Below, one piece after another: positions 8,879 through 16,442 of a DNA stretch of 64,000 nt. The notes below the pieces were generated by a model. That model saw only the letters and a program-made list of their open reading frames with translations. It was not told the origin of the DNA and ran no database searches. The position numbers and the translations under genes were made by a program. The number at the start of each line of letters is the position of its first letter. Position 1 is the stretch's first letter. Origin of the DNA: HGM04593 sp045646845 (GTDB taxonomy: Bacteria; Bacteroidota; Bacteroidia; Bacteroidales; Bacteroidaceae). Location of the stretch: positions 116,098 through 180,097 of the forward strand of contig JAZRLO010000026.1 of assembly GCA_045646845.1 (NCBI GenBank). The letters run 5' to 3'.

Positions 8879-9127
8879 TTAGAGTTCAGCAGCCATACCC
8901 TGAAGCATTGCTGCAGCCAATTCAGCAGCGTGCTCCTCAGCCCACTTTTCAGCTTCAGCTTTCTGCTCTTCTGTCATACCTTTCTCAGCCTCTTCTACAG
9001 CTTTATATGTTGCCTCTGTAGGATTAGCAATGAAATCCTCCATAGCACTGATACCAGGGTTACCACCACATGAAACCATCACCAACATTGCGAACGCTGC
9101 GCAAATAGAAACAAGATACTTTTTCAT
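8879..9127 (-). CDS. Small lipoprotein, paralog 1
   Basis: 82 aa. The signal peptide MKKYLVSICAAFAMLVMVSC ends in a lipobox cysteine at residue 20, so the mature part is about 62 aa, acidic and helical (PTEATYKAVEEAEKGMTEEQ). It should be a membrane-anchored periplasmic or surface peptide of unknown function. It is a clear paralog of the next gene: the signal peptide, the INPT/ANPT segment and the 5' leader are shared, which indicates tandem duplication. Confidence 0.75.
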   Translation of the reverse strand: MKKYLVSICAAFAMLVMVSCGGNPGISAMEDFIANPTEATYKAVEEAEKGMTEEQKAEAEKWAEEHAAELAAAMLQGMAAEL

Positions 9128-9269
9128 AGTTATAAGTTTTATTAAAATTGTTTAACAACAGCAAATATACACAAATAGAAATACAAACCAAAACTTTTTC
9201 AAAAATATGTTAATCAGCAATAATAAAAGAGGACAAAATTTGCCCTTTTTATGATTAGTCCATTTTTTA

Positions 9270-9515
9270 TTATTGATTTATCGCCTTCATTGTAGCCCCA
9301 TTAACCTCTTCTCTATGCTCATCAAGCCACAACTTATATTCTTTAGCCTCATCAGCTGTCAAACCTTTGAAACTCTCAGTCATAGCCTCTAAATTCTCCG
9401 CCGTAGGATTAGCAATAAGAGCCTCTGCCGCTGCGATAGAGGGATTGTTACCACTACATGAAACCATCGCCAACGTTGCGAACGCAACGCAAATAGAAAC
9501 AAGATACTTTTTCAT
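9270..9515 (-). CDS. Small lipoprotein, paralog 2
   Basis: 81 aa from the ATG at 9515, where MKKYLVSICVAFATLAMVSC aligns exactly with the neighbouring paralog; a longer in-frame extension upstream is not expected to be translated. The lipobox cysteine is at residue 20, followed by a short acidic helical part (IANPTAENLEAMTESFKG). Upstream DNA (ATAGTTATAAGTTTTAT and CAAATATACACAAATAGA) is nearly the same as for paralog 1, so the promoter was duplicated too. Function is unknown. Confidence 0.72.
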   Translation of the reverse strand: MKKYLVSICVAFATLAMVSCSGNNPSIAAAEALIANPTAENLEAMTESFKGLTADEAKEYKLWLDEHREEVNGATMKAINQ

Positions 9516-9701
9516 AGTTATAAGTTTTATCAAGATTGTTTGACAACGGCAAATATACACAAATAGAGATACAAACCAAAACTTTTCAAAAAAGACGGTG
9601 TAGAAATTATTTTACATGTACACAATAGAGAAGCCCTATATGACAACCTGTTATTATGCGAGACGCATACTTATAAAGGTGAGTTTATATGACTTTACCC
9701 T

Positions 9702-9748
9702 AAAAAGAGTGGCGCACCCTAAATGAACAAAGGGTACGCCACTTTTCT
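9702..9748. terminator. Bidirectional terminator-like hairpin in the 9516-9985 gap
   Basis: Arms AGTGGCG plus ACCCT (9708-9720) pair with AGGGT plus CGCCACT (9731-9743) around one C/A mismatch, flanked by an A-run and a T-run. Apart from this and the lipoprotein leader, nothing recognisable was seen in 9560-9985. Confidence 0.6.
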
Positions 9749-9985
9749 TTACAGAGTTATTAAAACAAGAAGGCTATGATTTTATCTATTCAAATACTTT
9801 ACGATATACAGCCACTACTGACCATCCGTGCTTAGGTGAATAGTCAAAGTAACTGTACATAAACTCCAAGTGATAATTCAAGATGTATTAAATAGATTTG
9901 TCATAACCTTCTTGTTTTTCGTACTTATAACAGGTAAGCATACGAATTTTATCCAAAAATGAATATTTAACGAGAATTTAACATA

Positions 9986-10399
9986 ATGGATGAATCAAGA
10001 ATTATCATAGATTGGAATGAGCAAGGAGATGGCTCATATGACATAAGGGTTGTAGGATACAGAAATTTCAAGCGACATTTCTCAGAAGCATTCTACTCAA
10101 TTGAAAAACCTCTGTCAGTACTTTCTGTTAGCGATAGCAGTATCAGTGGCGAGGTTGCTTGTAACTCAGCGACAAGCACACTTCTGAAACATCTTATGAA
10201 GATTATCAGTAACGGAGTAAAAACGAAAGGGCAGATATTCACAGAGAAAGAGTTGAATCTAAAATTCCCATTTGTGGATTTGATAGCCATTGAGAGGTTT
10301 GAAGAAATCATCGGTATTAAGTTTGACCATAGTAAATTCAATAATCGTGCAGAGTTTCAAGAGTATTTTGCTAAATGGTTAGATTCTCAACGCAAATAA
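9986..10399 (+). CDS. Hypothetical protein
   Basis: 137 aa, predicted soluble, with no signal or membrane segment. The N-terminal half is beta-rich (MDESRIIIDWNEQGDGSYD, IRVVGYRNFKRHF); the C-terminal half is helical and charged (FDHSKFNNRAEFQEYFAKWL). I do not recognise a family. It is a lone gene in an accessory stretch between small lipoproteins and an IS element, so it may be a cargo gene. Confidence 0.6.
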   Translation: MDESRIIIDWNEQGDGSYDIRVVGYRNFKRHFSEAFYSIEKPLSVLSVSDSSISGEVACNSATSTLLKHLMKIISNGVKTKGQIFTEKELNLKFPFVDLIAIERFEEIIGIKFDHSKFNNRAEFQEYFAKWLDSQRK

Positions 10400-10455
10400 T
10401 TTCATTATTTTATCATAAAGCGAATAGTTGTAGGTGGTATATCAAAGAAATTCCG

Positions 10456-10650
10456 TACTTTTGTAGTGTCTTTCGGGACAATGTTAGAAAAATATAGAGA
10501 AAGTGCCTCATTTCTTGTGAAATCGCCAAATTAAAACAAAGAATACACGAGGCACGGAGCAGCTCATATTCGTGGGCTGCCTATCCGTGCGTGTATTCAG
10601 GTGTTTGGCGATACCTACAAGGATGCAAGGAAGGCAGTCCACTTTCTTTT
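10456..10650 (+). ncRNA. Candidate structured RNA of about 180 nt, 6S-like in form
   Basis: TACTTTTG (10456-10463) is an exact TAnnTTTG box, putting the transcript start near 10470. The following 150 nt fold into one long interrupted hairpin with five nested perfect stems: AGAAAGTG 10498-10505 with 10640-10647, CGCCAAA 10524-10530 with 10604-10610, GAATACAC 10541-10548 with 10591-10598, GCACGGA 10552-10558 with 10584-10590, GCAGC 10559-10563 with 10576-10580. A T-run (10647-10650) ends it. There is a large asymmetric internal loop between stems 1 and 2. Size, single rod and internal bubble resemble 6S RNA, but identity is inference; an upstream TTTG box is not clear. Confidence 0.55.
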
Positions 10651-10716
10651 TACTAATAAACATTGTAGAAATTCTCCAATTGTCTGCCCACGGAGAGCCT
10701 TGTAAAATTCGCCATT

Positions 10717-11073
10717 ATGAAAGCAAGTGAAATCAATCTTTTAATTGGAATTTTATTTCCTATAATTTTTGGAATTGCAGGATGCAGTTTAGCAAAAGCA
10801 CGAAAACGAAATATGGTGCTTTGGTTTATAAATTGTTGGCTTACTGGTTTAATTGGAGTTGTATTACTTTCAGCTTCACCTAAATTAAGAACAAAGAAAA
10901 TCAAAAGCAATATACCATATCAAGAAGATTATGAAGAAAAGGCTTTTGACACCTTGGGCTTTTGGGTGCTTATTATTGGGCTTTTAGTATTTGCATTTCA
11001 AATTTGGTATGGTTTTCAATCTGCAAAATCTTATTATAATCAAATGTTTTGGAACTTTTATTTTTCCAGATAA
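10717..11073 (+). CDS. Small membrane protein, unknown function
   Basis: 118 aa with three predicted transmembrane helices: about 7-26 (NLLIGILFPIIFGIAGCSL), 34-52 (LWFINCWLTGLIGVVLL) and 83-102 (WVLIIGLLVFAFQIWYGF). The helices are linked by basic loops (AKARKRN, SPKLRTKKIK). The arrangement resembles small superinfection-immunity-type membrane proteins, but I cannot assign the family. It is AT-rich relative to the core genes and lies in accessory DNA. A hairpin terminator follows. Confidence 0.6.
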   Translation: MKASEINLLIGILFPIIFGIAGCSLAKARKRNMVLWFINCWLTGLIGVVLLSASPKLRTKKIKSNIPYQEDYEEKAFDTLGFWVLIIGLLVFAFQIWYGFQSAKSYYNQMFWNFYFSR

Positions 11074-11095
11074 AAAGAAGTTTTGTAGAAACAAT

Positions 11096-11129
11096 AAATG
11101 CGAGCAGTCTTCACAGATGGCTCGCATTT
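11096..11129 (+). terminator. Terminator after the small membrane protein gene
   Basis: Perfect 10-bp stem AAATGCGAGC (11096-11105) with GCTCGCATTT (11120-11129), followed by TT, 22 bp after the stop. Confidence 0.7.
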
Positions 11130-11145
11130 TCTCATAAATTCCTTG

Positions 11146-11176
11146 TATCTTTGCATCGTCAAATTGCCGTTTGACG
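11146..11176 (+). promoter_or_regulatory. Promoter box and leader hairpin with no intact gene downstream
   Basis: TATCTTTG (11146-11153) is an exact -7 match. It is followed at the expected transcript start by a 7-bp dyad CGTCAAA (11157-11163) with TTTGACG (11170-11176). The frame starting at 11211 (MNESKKGNF) runs only 40 codons before a stop and looks unlike a protein. The promoter may belong to a gene interrupted by the IS element that follows. Confidence 0.4.
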
Positions 11177-11353
11177 ACTGTTCAGCGTATAAACATAATA
11201 CAAAGAAAATTATGAATGAATCAAAAAAGGGAAATTTTCTTATTCTCACGATTTGGATGCGATTCTCAAGGACATTGGGTTATCGCAATGTATTATGTGA
11301 AAGTCTAATGACTGAGTGCTTAAACTGCTAATCTTGCTTTTTAGTAAACTTTG

Positions 11354-11503
11354 TTATTTCCTGCTACCTTTCTTTTTCACATTATAGGATAAGGCTTTCT
11401 TCATTACAGCATTAAAATCCACCTTTTCCCCAATAGGCTTTTTCAATTCTGCTATTGGTTGGTCAAGGATTGGAATATAATGCTTGTCTTTCTTTGTCTT
11501 CAT
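11354..11503 (-). CDS. 49-aa basic protein translationally coupled to the IS1595-type transposase
   Basis: 49 aa, MKTKKDKHYIPILDQP at the N-terminus, then about a quarter lysine/arginine, ending VKKKGSRK. Its ATG overlaps the transposase stop codon (TAATG, at 11501-11505), so translation should be coupled and it belongs to the insertion sequence. It could be an accessory DNA-binding peptide or a fragment of a longer passenger gene. No homologous family is recognised. Confidence 0.55.
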   Translation of the reverse strand: MKTKKDKHYIPILDQPIAELKKPIGEKVDFNAVMKKALSYNVKKKGSRK

Positions 11504-12432
11504 TATGCAGCAATTTGCTTTTGAGTTATACGAATATTAGAGTTTGACATCATAAATTCAAACCTCTGAGCATTAGAAACTTTGCGGTGGTTATAGCGTA
11601 CGCAAAACTCATCAAAGTATCTTTGTAAGTATTTGCGGCTGACACGATTATAAATACCATTGATTGGACGCTTGCAGTAATTGCCCCAAAATCCTTCAAT
11701 GCTATTAGTATAGGCATTGCCATTCACATATAGACCTTTTCCGTGGTCAACCATTTCCGTATGGTACATTCTGCGTACTCTATCATAACCACACCACTCA
11801 TCGGTATATAGTGTGGCGGTGCGTTTTATAGTTCTAACAATAGGTGGCGTCAGAGAATTGACGGAAGTGTCCTTTACAACTTTGCAAACCACATTCCCGC
11901 CACGCTCAAGCATACCCATCACAGGAACTTTGTCTATGAATGCTCTACCTTGGCAGTTCTTGACCTTTTTGTTTGAGTGGCGATTCTTGTTCTTGCCACC
12001 TACAAATGTTTCATCTAATTCAACCTCACCGTCAAGTTGAATACGATGAATTCCACGATGAAATGTCCTGCGTATTTTGTGCAAGAGAAACCACGCTGTT
12101 TTCAATGTAACATCTATGTCGGCTGAAAGTTGGGTGGCAGATATTCCTTTCTTGTGATTGCTCATAAGGTAAATAGCAAGAAACCATTTACGCAAAGGAA
12201 TCTTGGTATTCTCAAAGATAGTACCAATACGGACATTGAAATTCTTACCAGTGTTTTTGCAGCGGTAATAGCCATCGCCACGCTTATACACTTTGGAACT
12301 TGCATCGTATGGTGATACAACGCCATTGGGCCATAAGACCTTTTCAAGATAAGCAATACAAGTTTCCTCGTTTGGGAACGCTGTGTAGAAGTCATACAGA
12401 GATTCAAATGCTCCAAAGTTTATATCTTTCAT
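11503..12432 (-). CDS. IS1595-family (ISXO2-like) transposase
   Basis: 309 aa from the ATG at 12432 (MKDINFGAFESLYDFYTAFP); an in-frame ATG at 12573 would add 47 residues rich in aromatics that do not look like the family. The N-terminal part carries RCKNTGKNFNVRIGTIFENT, then KKGISATQLSADIDVTLKTA (a helix-turn-helix). The catalytic DDE-type domain has LDGEVELDETFVGGKNK, RTATLYTDEWCGYD and NSIEGFWGNYCKRPINGIYN. IS1595 enzymes cut and paste single elements. I could not define the terminal inverted repeats or a target duplication; the element should extend somewhat beyond 11354 and 12573. The frame appears intact. Confidence 0.85.
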   Translation of the reverse strand: MKDINFGAFESLYDFYTAFPNEETCIAYLEKVLWPNGVVSPYDASSKVYKRGDGYYRCKNTGKNFNVRIGTIFENTKIPLRKWFLAIYLMSNHKKGISATQLSADIDVTLKTAWFLLHKIRRTFHRGIHRIQLDGEVELDETFVGGKNKNRHSNKKVKNCQGRAFIDKVPVMGMLERGGNVVCKVVKDTSVNSLTPPIVRTIKRTATLYTDEWCGYDRVRRMYHTEMVDHGKGLYVNGNAYTNSIEGFWGNYCKRPINGIYNRVSRKYLQRYFDEFCVRYNHRKVSNAQRFEFMMSNSNIRITQKQIAA

Positions 12433-12706
12433 AAGCCAAACATTTAATGTTTGCTTACATAAACTTTGGTGAGAAAAATTGCTTGGCAAAAAATAGGTGT
12501 ATAGAGGAATAGGCAAGTAGAACGCAAGGAAATTTAGATACGAGTTTTCTTTATGATGGCTCCATAAGTCCATCCACTATTGGTATGGAACCATCCTTTG
12601 AATACAATTTCTTCAATGACCATTTTACGAAGATGAAATTTCCTGCGCTCATACTTTGCCTATTTTTCATACATAATAACCAGCAAGGTTATTCTATATA
12701 CAAAGA

Positions 12707-12740
12707 AAACCACCTAAAATCTGTGGAGATTAGGTGGTTT
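12707..12740. terminator. Hairpin beyond the IS1595-type transposase 5' side
   Basis: An 11-bp perfect stem (AAACCACCTAA 12707-12717 with TTAGGTGGTTT 12730-12740). It could be a terminator or a structural feature near the insertion-sequence end. Confidence 0.5.
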
Positions 12741-12834
12741 GAGAGAGTAAATAATTGATTGGCAAGAAGTTGTAATCAAATGTTAAAAATCTATAACGAG
12801 TGGGGTAAACTCATATAAACTTACCCTTATAAAT

Positions 12835-12868
12835 ATATGCAGCGATGGGCGCGCCCATCGCTGCATAT
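12835..12868. terminator. 34-bp perfect palindrome downstream of the transglutaminase gene
   Basis: Bases 12835-12851 are perfectly complementary to 12852-12868 with no spacer; the centre is GGGCGCGCCC. It lies about 50 bp past the stop of the minus-strand lipoprotein gene. It probably works as a terminator stem, though the absence of a loop and T-run leaves other uses open, such as a protein-binding dyad. Confidence 0.5.
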
Positions 12869-12916
12869 GTATTGACCCCGTTCGGATGCATTCAGTTAAT
12901 TTCAAAAACGGCTCTC

Positions 12917-14152
12917 TCAATCCATGCGTATCTCGGGGATATTGGTATAGTCACCGCGGATAATCTGAAAATCGGGATGCACGTCGGAAAAGGCATTCTT
13001 ATGCACCTCGACACCTTCGGGGATATAAGCAATCTTGAGGTTAGGACATTTCTCCACGCCCCATGGCTCAATCTTCTTTGTTCCGGGGGCAATGATAAGT
13101 ACCTCCATGTTGGGGTGATCATATACGGTATTCTTGTACATCGTCTCCATTGGCATAAGCTCGACGCATTTCATTGCAGGTGGTATCAACTTCAGCTCGA
13201 AGTCGTTGCCGTCCTTGCGATATACGACACCAAGATAGCTTGCAAGGGCTGTATTCTCGGGGGAGACTTCCACATGTTCGAGATTTGGAGCATAATACTT
13301 CAGTCCCAGATAGCTGTCGCCAAGAGTAGTTATATTCTTACCAATATTGACCTGCTTTACATTATCGGGAAGCTGCATTGTAGGATTGAACGATGTTATC
13401 TGGTAGCCGTTTGCACTGAAAGGCACCACAAAGACATCGTCAGCATTTTCTACGTGACATATATTCAACTGATACTCCGAAAGGTTGTACCATACTCCGT
13501 TATCCTTTGAAAGGACAACATCGAAAGAAGATGGAAGAAGGTGAGCATAGCTTGATGTTGCATCTACATACCATGAACCGTTGTTTGTAGGGTCGCTCAC
13601 ATACCACCTGCTGTCGCAATAGACATAGTTCCATGCATGACCTCCAAGGGGGTTCAATATTCCATTGCATACGAAAGCCGGTATATCAAGGCTGTGCATC
13701 ATTATGAAAAGTAGGTTGGCATAGCCCTGGCACACTCCCACACGATTAATGAATACCGGATACGGGTCGTTGTCGGCATGTTCATATTTTATATTAGTTG
13801 TAATCCACTTGAAGCAGGCATCGTACTTGGCCTTGTTGGTGGTGAGACCTGCTGTAAGCTCCTGTGCAAAGGCCTGAATCTCGGCATACTGCTCGGGAGT
13901 GATGTTGGCACGGCCAAGCGTATCGGTCATCTCCTTGATATATTCCTTGGGCACCTTTTTTATAAGGTTCTTGGCATTTACCTGTGGCGCTCCATTAAGA
14001 GGCTTCGAGCCATCGTCCTCGGCAAACATCGCACGTGTCACGCCACCTATCGGCTGGTCAACCGAAGGCTGTTCAAAAATTGTTTCATCCTCACTGCACG
14101 ACGCAAATATCATTGCACCGGCAACAAATGGTAAAAGTAGTAGTTTTTTCAT
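12917..14152 (-). CDS. Lipoprotein with transglutaminase-like domain and BspA-type leucine-rich repeats
   Basis: 411 aa. The signal peptide MKKLLLLPFVAGAMIFASC has its lipobox cysteine at residue 19. The transglutaminase core (about 105-210) keeps all three catalytic positions: Cys in NRVGVCQGYANLL, His in GGHAWNYVYCD and Asp in YVSDPTNNG. The C-terminal third has LRR_5/BspA repeats (LEHVEVSPENTALASYLGVV, NMEVLIIAPGTKKIEPWG, NLKIAYIPEGVEVHKNAF). Such proteins are membrane-anchored cysteine hydrolases or proteases acting on surface or dietary peptides; the substrate is unknown. It is likely monocistronic. Confidence 0.85.
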   Translation of the reverse strand: MKKLLLLPFVAGAMIFASCSEDETIFEQPSVDQPIGGVTRAMFAEDDGSKPLNGAPQVNAKNLIKKVPKEYIKEMTDTLGRANITPEQYAEIQAFAQELTAGLTTNKAKYDACFKWITTNIKYEHADNDPYPVFINRVGVCQGYANLLFIMMHSLDIPAFVCNGILNPLGGHAWNYVYCDSRWYVSDPTNNGSWYVDATSSYAHLLPSSFDVVLSKDNGVWYNLSEYQLNICHVENADDVFVVPFSANGYQITSFNPTMQLPDNVKQVNIGKNITTLGDSYLGLKYYAPNLEHVEVSPENTALASYLGVVYRKDGNDFELKLIPPAMKCVELMPMETMYKNTVYDHPNMEVLIIAPGTKKIEPWGVEKCPNLKIAYIPEGVEVHKNAFSDVHPDFQIIRGDYTNIPEIRMD

Positions 14153-14197
14153 CGTCTATAAATCTTTTGGGTTAATCATATCATTTTATTTTATAGT

Positions 14198-14342
14198 AAT
14201 GATATAGCAGTTGACCCGCGACTTTTTTCTTCGCGAACTTGTCATCCTGAACGAATGTGAAGGATCTAAAAACTGCGTTTATAATAGATACTTCGCTTTG
14301 CTCAGTATGACAAACAATGTTTGGGTCAACATCTATATTATT
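14198..14342. repeat. MITE-like element, copy B
   Basis: Inverted ends (14198-14217 and 14323-14342) match those of copy A at 629-852 with few changes. The interior shares TTTTTTCTTCGCGAACTTGTC, GAAGGATCTAAAAACTGCGT and GCTCAGTATGACAAACAAT without copy A's central insert. It sits in the short gap between the RSH gene and the transglutaminase lipoprotein. Confidence 0.7.
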
Positions 14343-14349
14343 GCCTATT

Positions 14350-16221
14350 TTATTCTATACTTTGCTTTACCTCCTCTACTCCTTCTATCTGGGAAATGCT
14401 GTTTATAGCCTCCTGGAGTTCCTGTGATGAGTGTACCTGGAACTCCATAGAGCAACTGCCGATAACATCCTTGCACTCGGTCTGTATATGGGTCAACGAC
14501 AACTGCAGTTTGTTGGTTATGCAATCGACAAGATCGACAAGGAGATGATAGCGGTCTATCGCCACTATGTCAATGCGCACGGGATAGAGGAAATCGCGGT
14601 CCTCCTCAAAGTTCACAGCCACGATATCATCACCACGCTGCGAAGCCAGACGTATAGCAACCTTACAGTCGCGGCGGTGTATGGAGGTTGTCCCATCGGG
14701 GTTCTTGAAACCTATCACCTCGTCGCCCGGCAACGGATGACAATGCTCGCAACGATCATAAGGGAGCTTGCGCAGCTTGTTCAGGTAGCTGTTAATGTGC
14801 GACTTTGCCTTGAAGGTTGAGACAAAATCGAGCCAATCCCAACGGGGATAGACATCGTCGTTGCAACAGATTTCAACCACGTCGCCACGTTGCAGTTCGG
14901 TCTTGAGCGACGATAGCTGGCCGTTTATGCGGGCATAATGGGCATGAAGGCCTATCTCGCTATGTATCTCAAATGCGAAGTCTATCGCCGTTGCTCCCTT
15001 GGGAAGGATTATGGCCTTGCCATCGGGGGTATAAGCGACGATATCATCGTTGTAGAACGACGATGTGACACCGTCCATATACTCTATCTCCTTACCGCGT
15101 GTCGCCATCTCCTGCAGGACATGCTTGAACTTCTCGAGCCAATTGGTGATATTGGTCTCGGTACTCTCGGCAATACATCCGAACTGGGACTTGCGTATCA
15201 TACGTTCCGAAGATATATGTACCTCTTCCCATGTTCCCTGCGGAGTGAGCAGCTTCACATGATAGCTCTGGTAGCCGTTCTCCTTGGGAGAGTCGATGAA
15301 GTTGGACACACTGCCGGGTTTCTCCTTGAAACGGTCGGTAAGGATCGAGTATATCTTGAGACTCATATCCTTCTCGCTGTATTCGTGTGTATTGGGGTAT
15401 ATTATCCTTATATAATATTTGCCTTCGACGTGTTTGAAGTCGCAGCCGGAACTGTGCATCTTGCGCCATGCACTGTAAGGGCCACGTGAATATATTTCGG
15501 TACGCGCCATGAATATGTCGTTATTCTCGAGCAGACGCTCAATCTCGAACATAAATGCCTTCAGCCCGGGTTCACGCGCCTTGAGGTCCTTGGCAAGACT
15601 CTCCTCGATGTATGCGTAATCGCGCGGACAACGGTAGCGGAAAGAGAGATTCTCCATCTCGCGCTTGATGTAATAGAGGCCGAGACGGTGTGCCAACGGT
15701 GCATAGAAGTAATCTGTCTCGCCGGCAATCTTCATCTGCTTGTCGGGGCGCATACTGTTTAGAGTGCGCATGTTATGCAGGCGGTCGGAAAGTTTGATGA
15801 GCAGAGCACGGATATCGTAATGCAGAGAGTTAAGCATCTGCTTGTAGTTCTCAATCTGACTTGAGTAGTTGGCTGCCGTACTCTTCTTTTTCTTTTTTGT
15901 GACCACATTGACAAGAAATGCCACATCGTCGCCAAAACGTGCCTCAATATCCTCAATGGTATAATGCGTATCCTCTACCACGTCGTGCAAAAAGGCTGCA
16001 ATTATTGGATTAGCTCCAAGACGGAGCTCCTCGGCAACAATCTTTGCCACTGCAACAGGGTGCATTATATACGGTTCACCCGACTTGCGGCGTTGCTCCT
16101 TGTGGGCTTCGCGCGCAAGCAGATAGGCATCGGATATTCTCTCGATGTCGTTTGCCGAAAGACGACGCGACAGGCGCGCCAAAAGTTCCTCGACCTCATT
16201 ATCTATTACCTTATACTCCAT
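14350..16221 (-). CDS. Divergent RelA/SpoT homolog (HD hydrolase, degenerate synthetase, TGS, ACT)
   Basis: 623 aa, shorter than the usual 730-760. The HD hydrolase domain (about 30-180) is well kept: PYIMHPVAVAKIVAEE, AAFLHDVVEDTHYT and LIKLSDRLHNMRTL. The synthetase region keeps SPKENGYQSYHVKLLTPQG, but the pyrophosphate-donor loop reads SRGPYSAWRKM instead of the RxKS consensus. The strand that should hold the catalytic Asp reads EGKYYIRIIYP and the EIQIRT motif reads EVHISS. TGS (KAIILPKGATAIDFAFEIHS) and a C-terminal ACT-like domain follow. I infer (p)ppGpp hydrolase activity with lost or weak synthetase activity; a canonical Rel should exist elsewhere in the genome. Confidence 0.85.
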   Translation of the reverse strand: MEYKVIDNEVEELLARLSRRLSANDIERISDAYLLAREAHKEQRRKSGEPYIMHPVAVAKIVAEELRLGANPIIAAFLHDVVEDTHYTIEDIEARFGDDVAFLVNVVTKKKKKSTAANYSSQIENYKQMLNSLHYDIRALLIKLSDRLHNMRTLNSMRPDKQMKIAGETDYFYAPLAHRLGLYYIKREMENLSFRYRCPRDYAYIEESLAKDLKAREPGLKAFMFEIERLLENNDIFMARTEIYSRGPYSAWRKMHSSGCDFKHVEGKYYIRIIYPNTHEYSEKDMSLKIYSILTDRFKEKPGSVSNFIDSPKENGYQSYHVKLLTPQGTWEEVHISSERMIRKSQFGCIAESTETNITNWLEKFKHVLQEMATRGKEIEYMDGVTSSFYNDDIVAYTPDGKAIILPKGATAIDFAFEIHSEIGLHAHYARINGQLSSLKTELQRGDVVEICCNDDVYPRWDWLDFVSTFKAKSHINSYLNKLRKLPYDRCEHCHPLPGDEVIGFKNPDGTTSIHRRDCKVAIRLASQRGDDIVAVNFEEDRDFLYPVRIDIVAIDRYHLLVDLVDCITNKLQLSLTHIQTECKDVIGSCSMEFQVHSSQELQEAINSISQIEGVEEVKQSIE

Positions 16222-16393
16222 AAAACAGGTTTCCTATGATTATTGACATATCACGCAATTTGCAAATTTGTAAAAAATCCACAAAATCCCCAACAAAACA
16301 CCGAAATATTTTCACTCTTGAGAAAAATAATGCGTACAGCAGGAGAAAAAAGAAAATATCGCGATAAAAGTTCACAGAATCGGCTTATTTGTT

Positions 16394-16401
16394 TAACTTT
16401 G
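16394..16401 (+). promoter_or_regulatory. -7 box of pheS
   Basis: TAACTTTG fits TAnnTTTG and is 41 bp before the pheS ATG. The expected upstream TTTG box is poor (TTCA at the right distance). Confidence 0.5.
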
Positions 16402-16442
16402 CAAGTCATAAACTAAAAAAGCTGAAAAAACTACATACAATT

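Noticed and set aside
12432..12573. Upstream start of the IS1595-type transposase at 12573
   Set aside because: The 47 added residues do not resemble the family, and the ATG at 12432 gives the usual length.
12845..13510. A 221-codon plus-strand frame
   Set aside because: It lies opposite the transglutaminase lipoprotein, which has a signal peptide and full catalytic triad.
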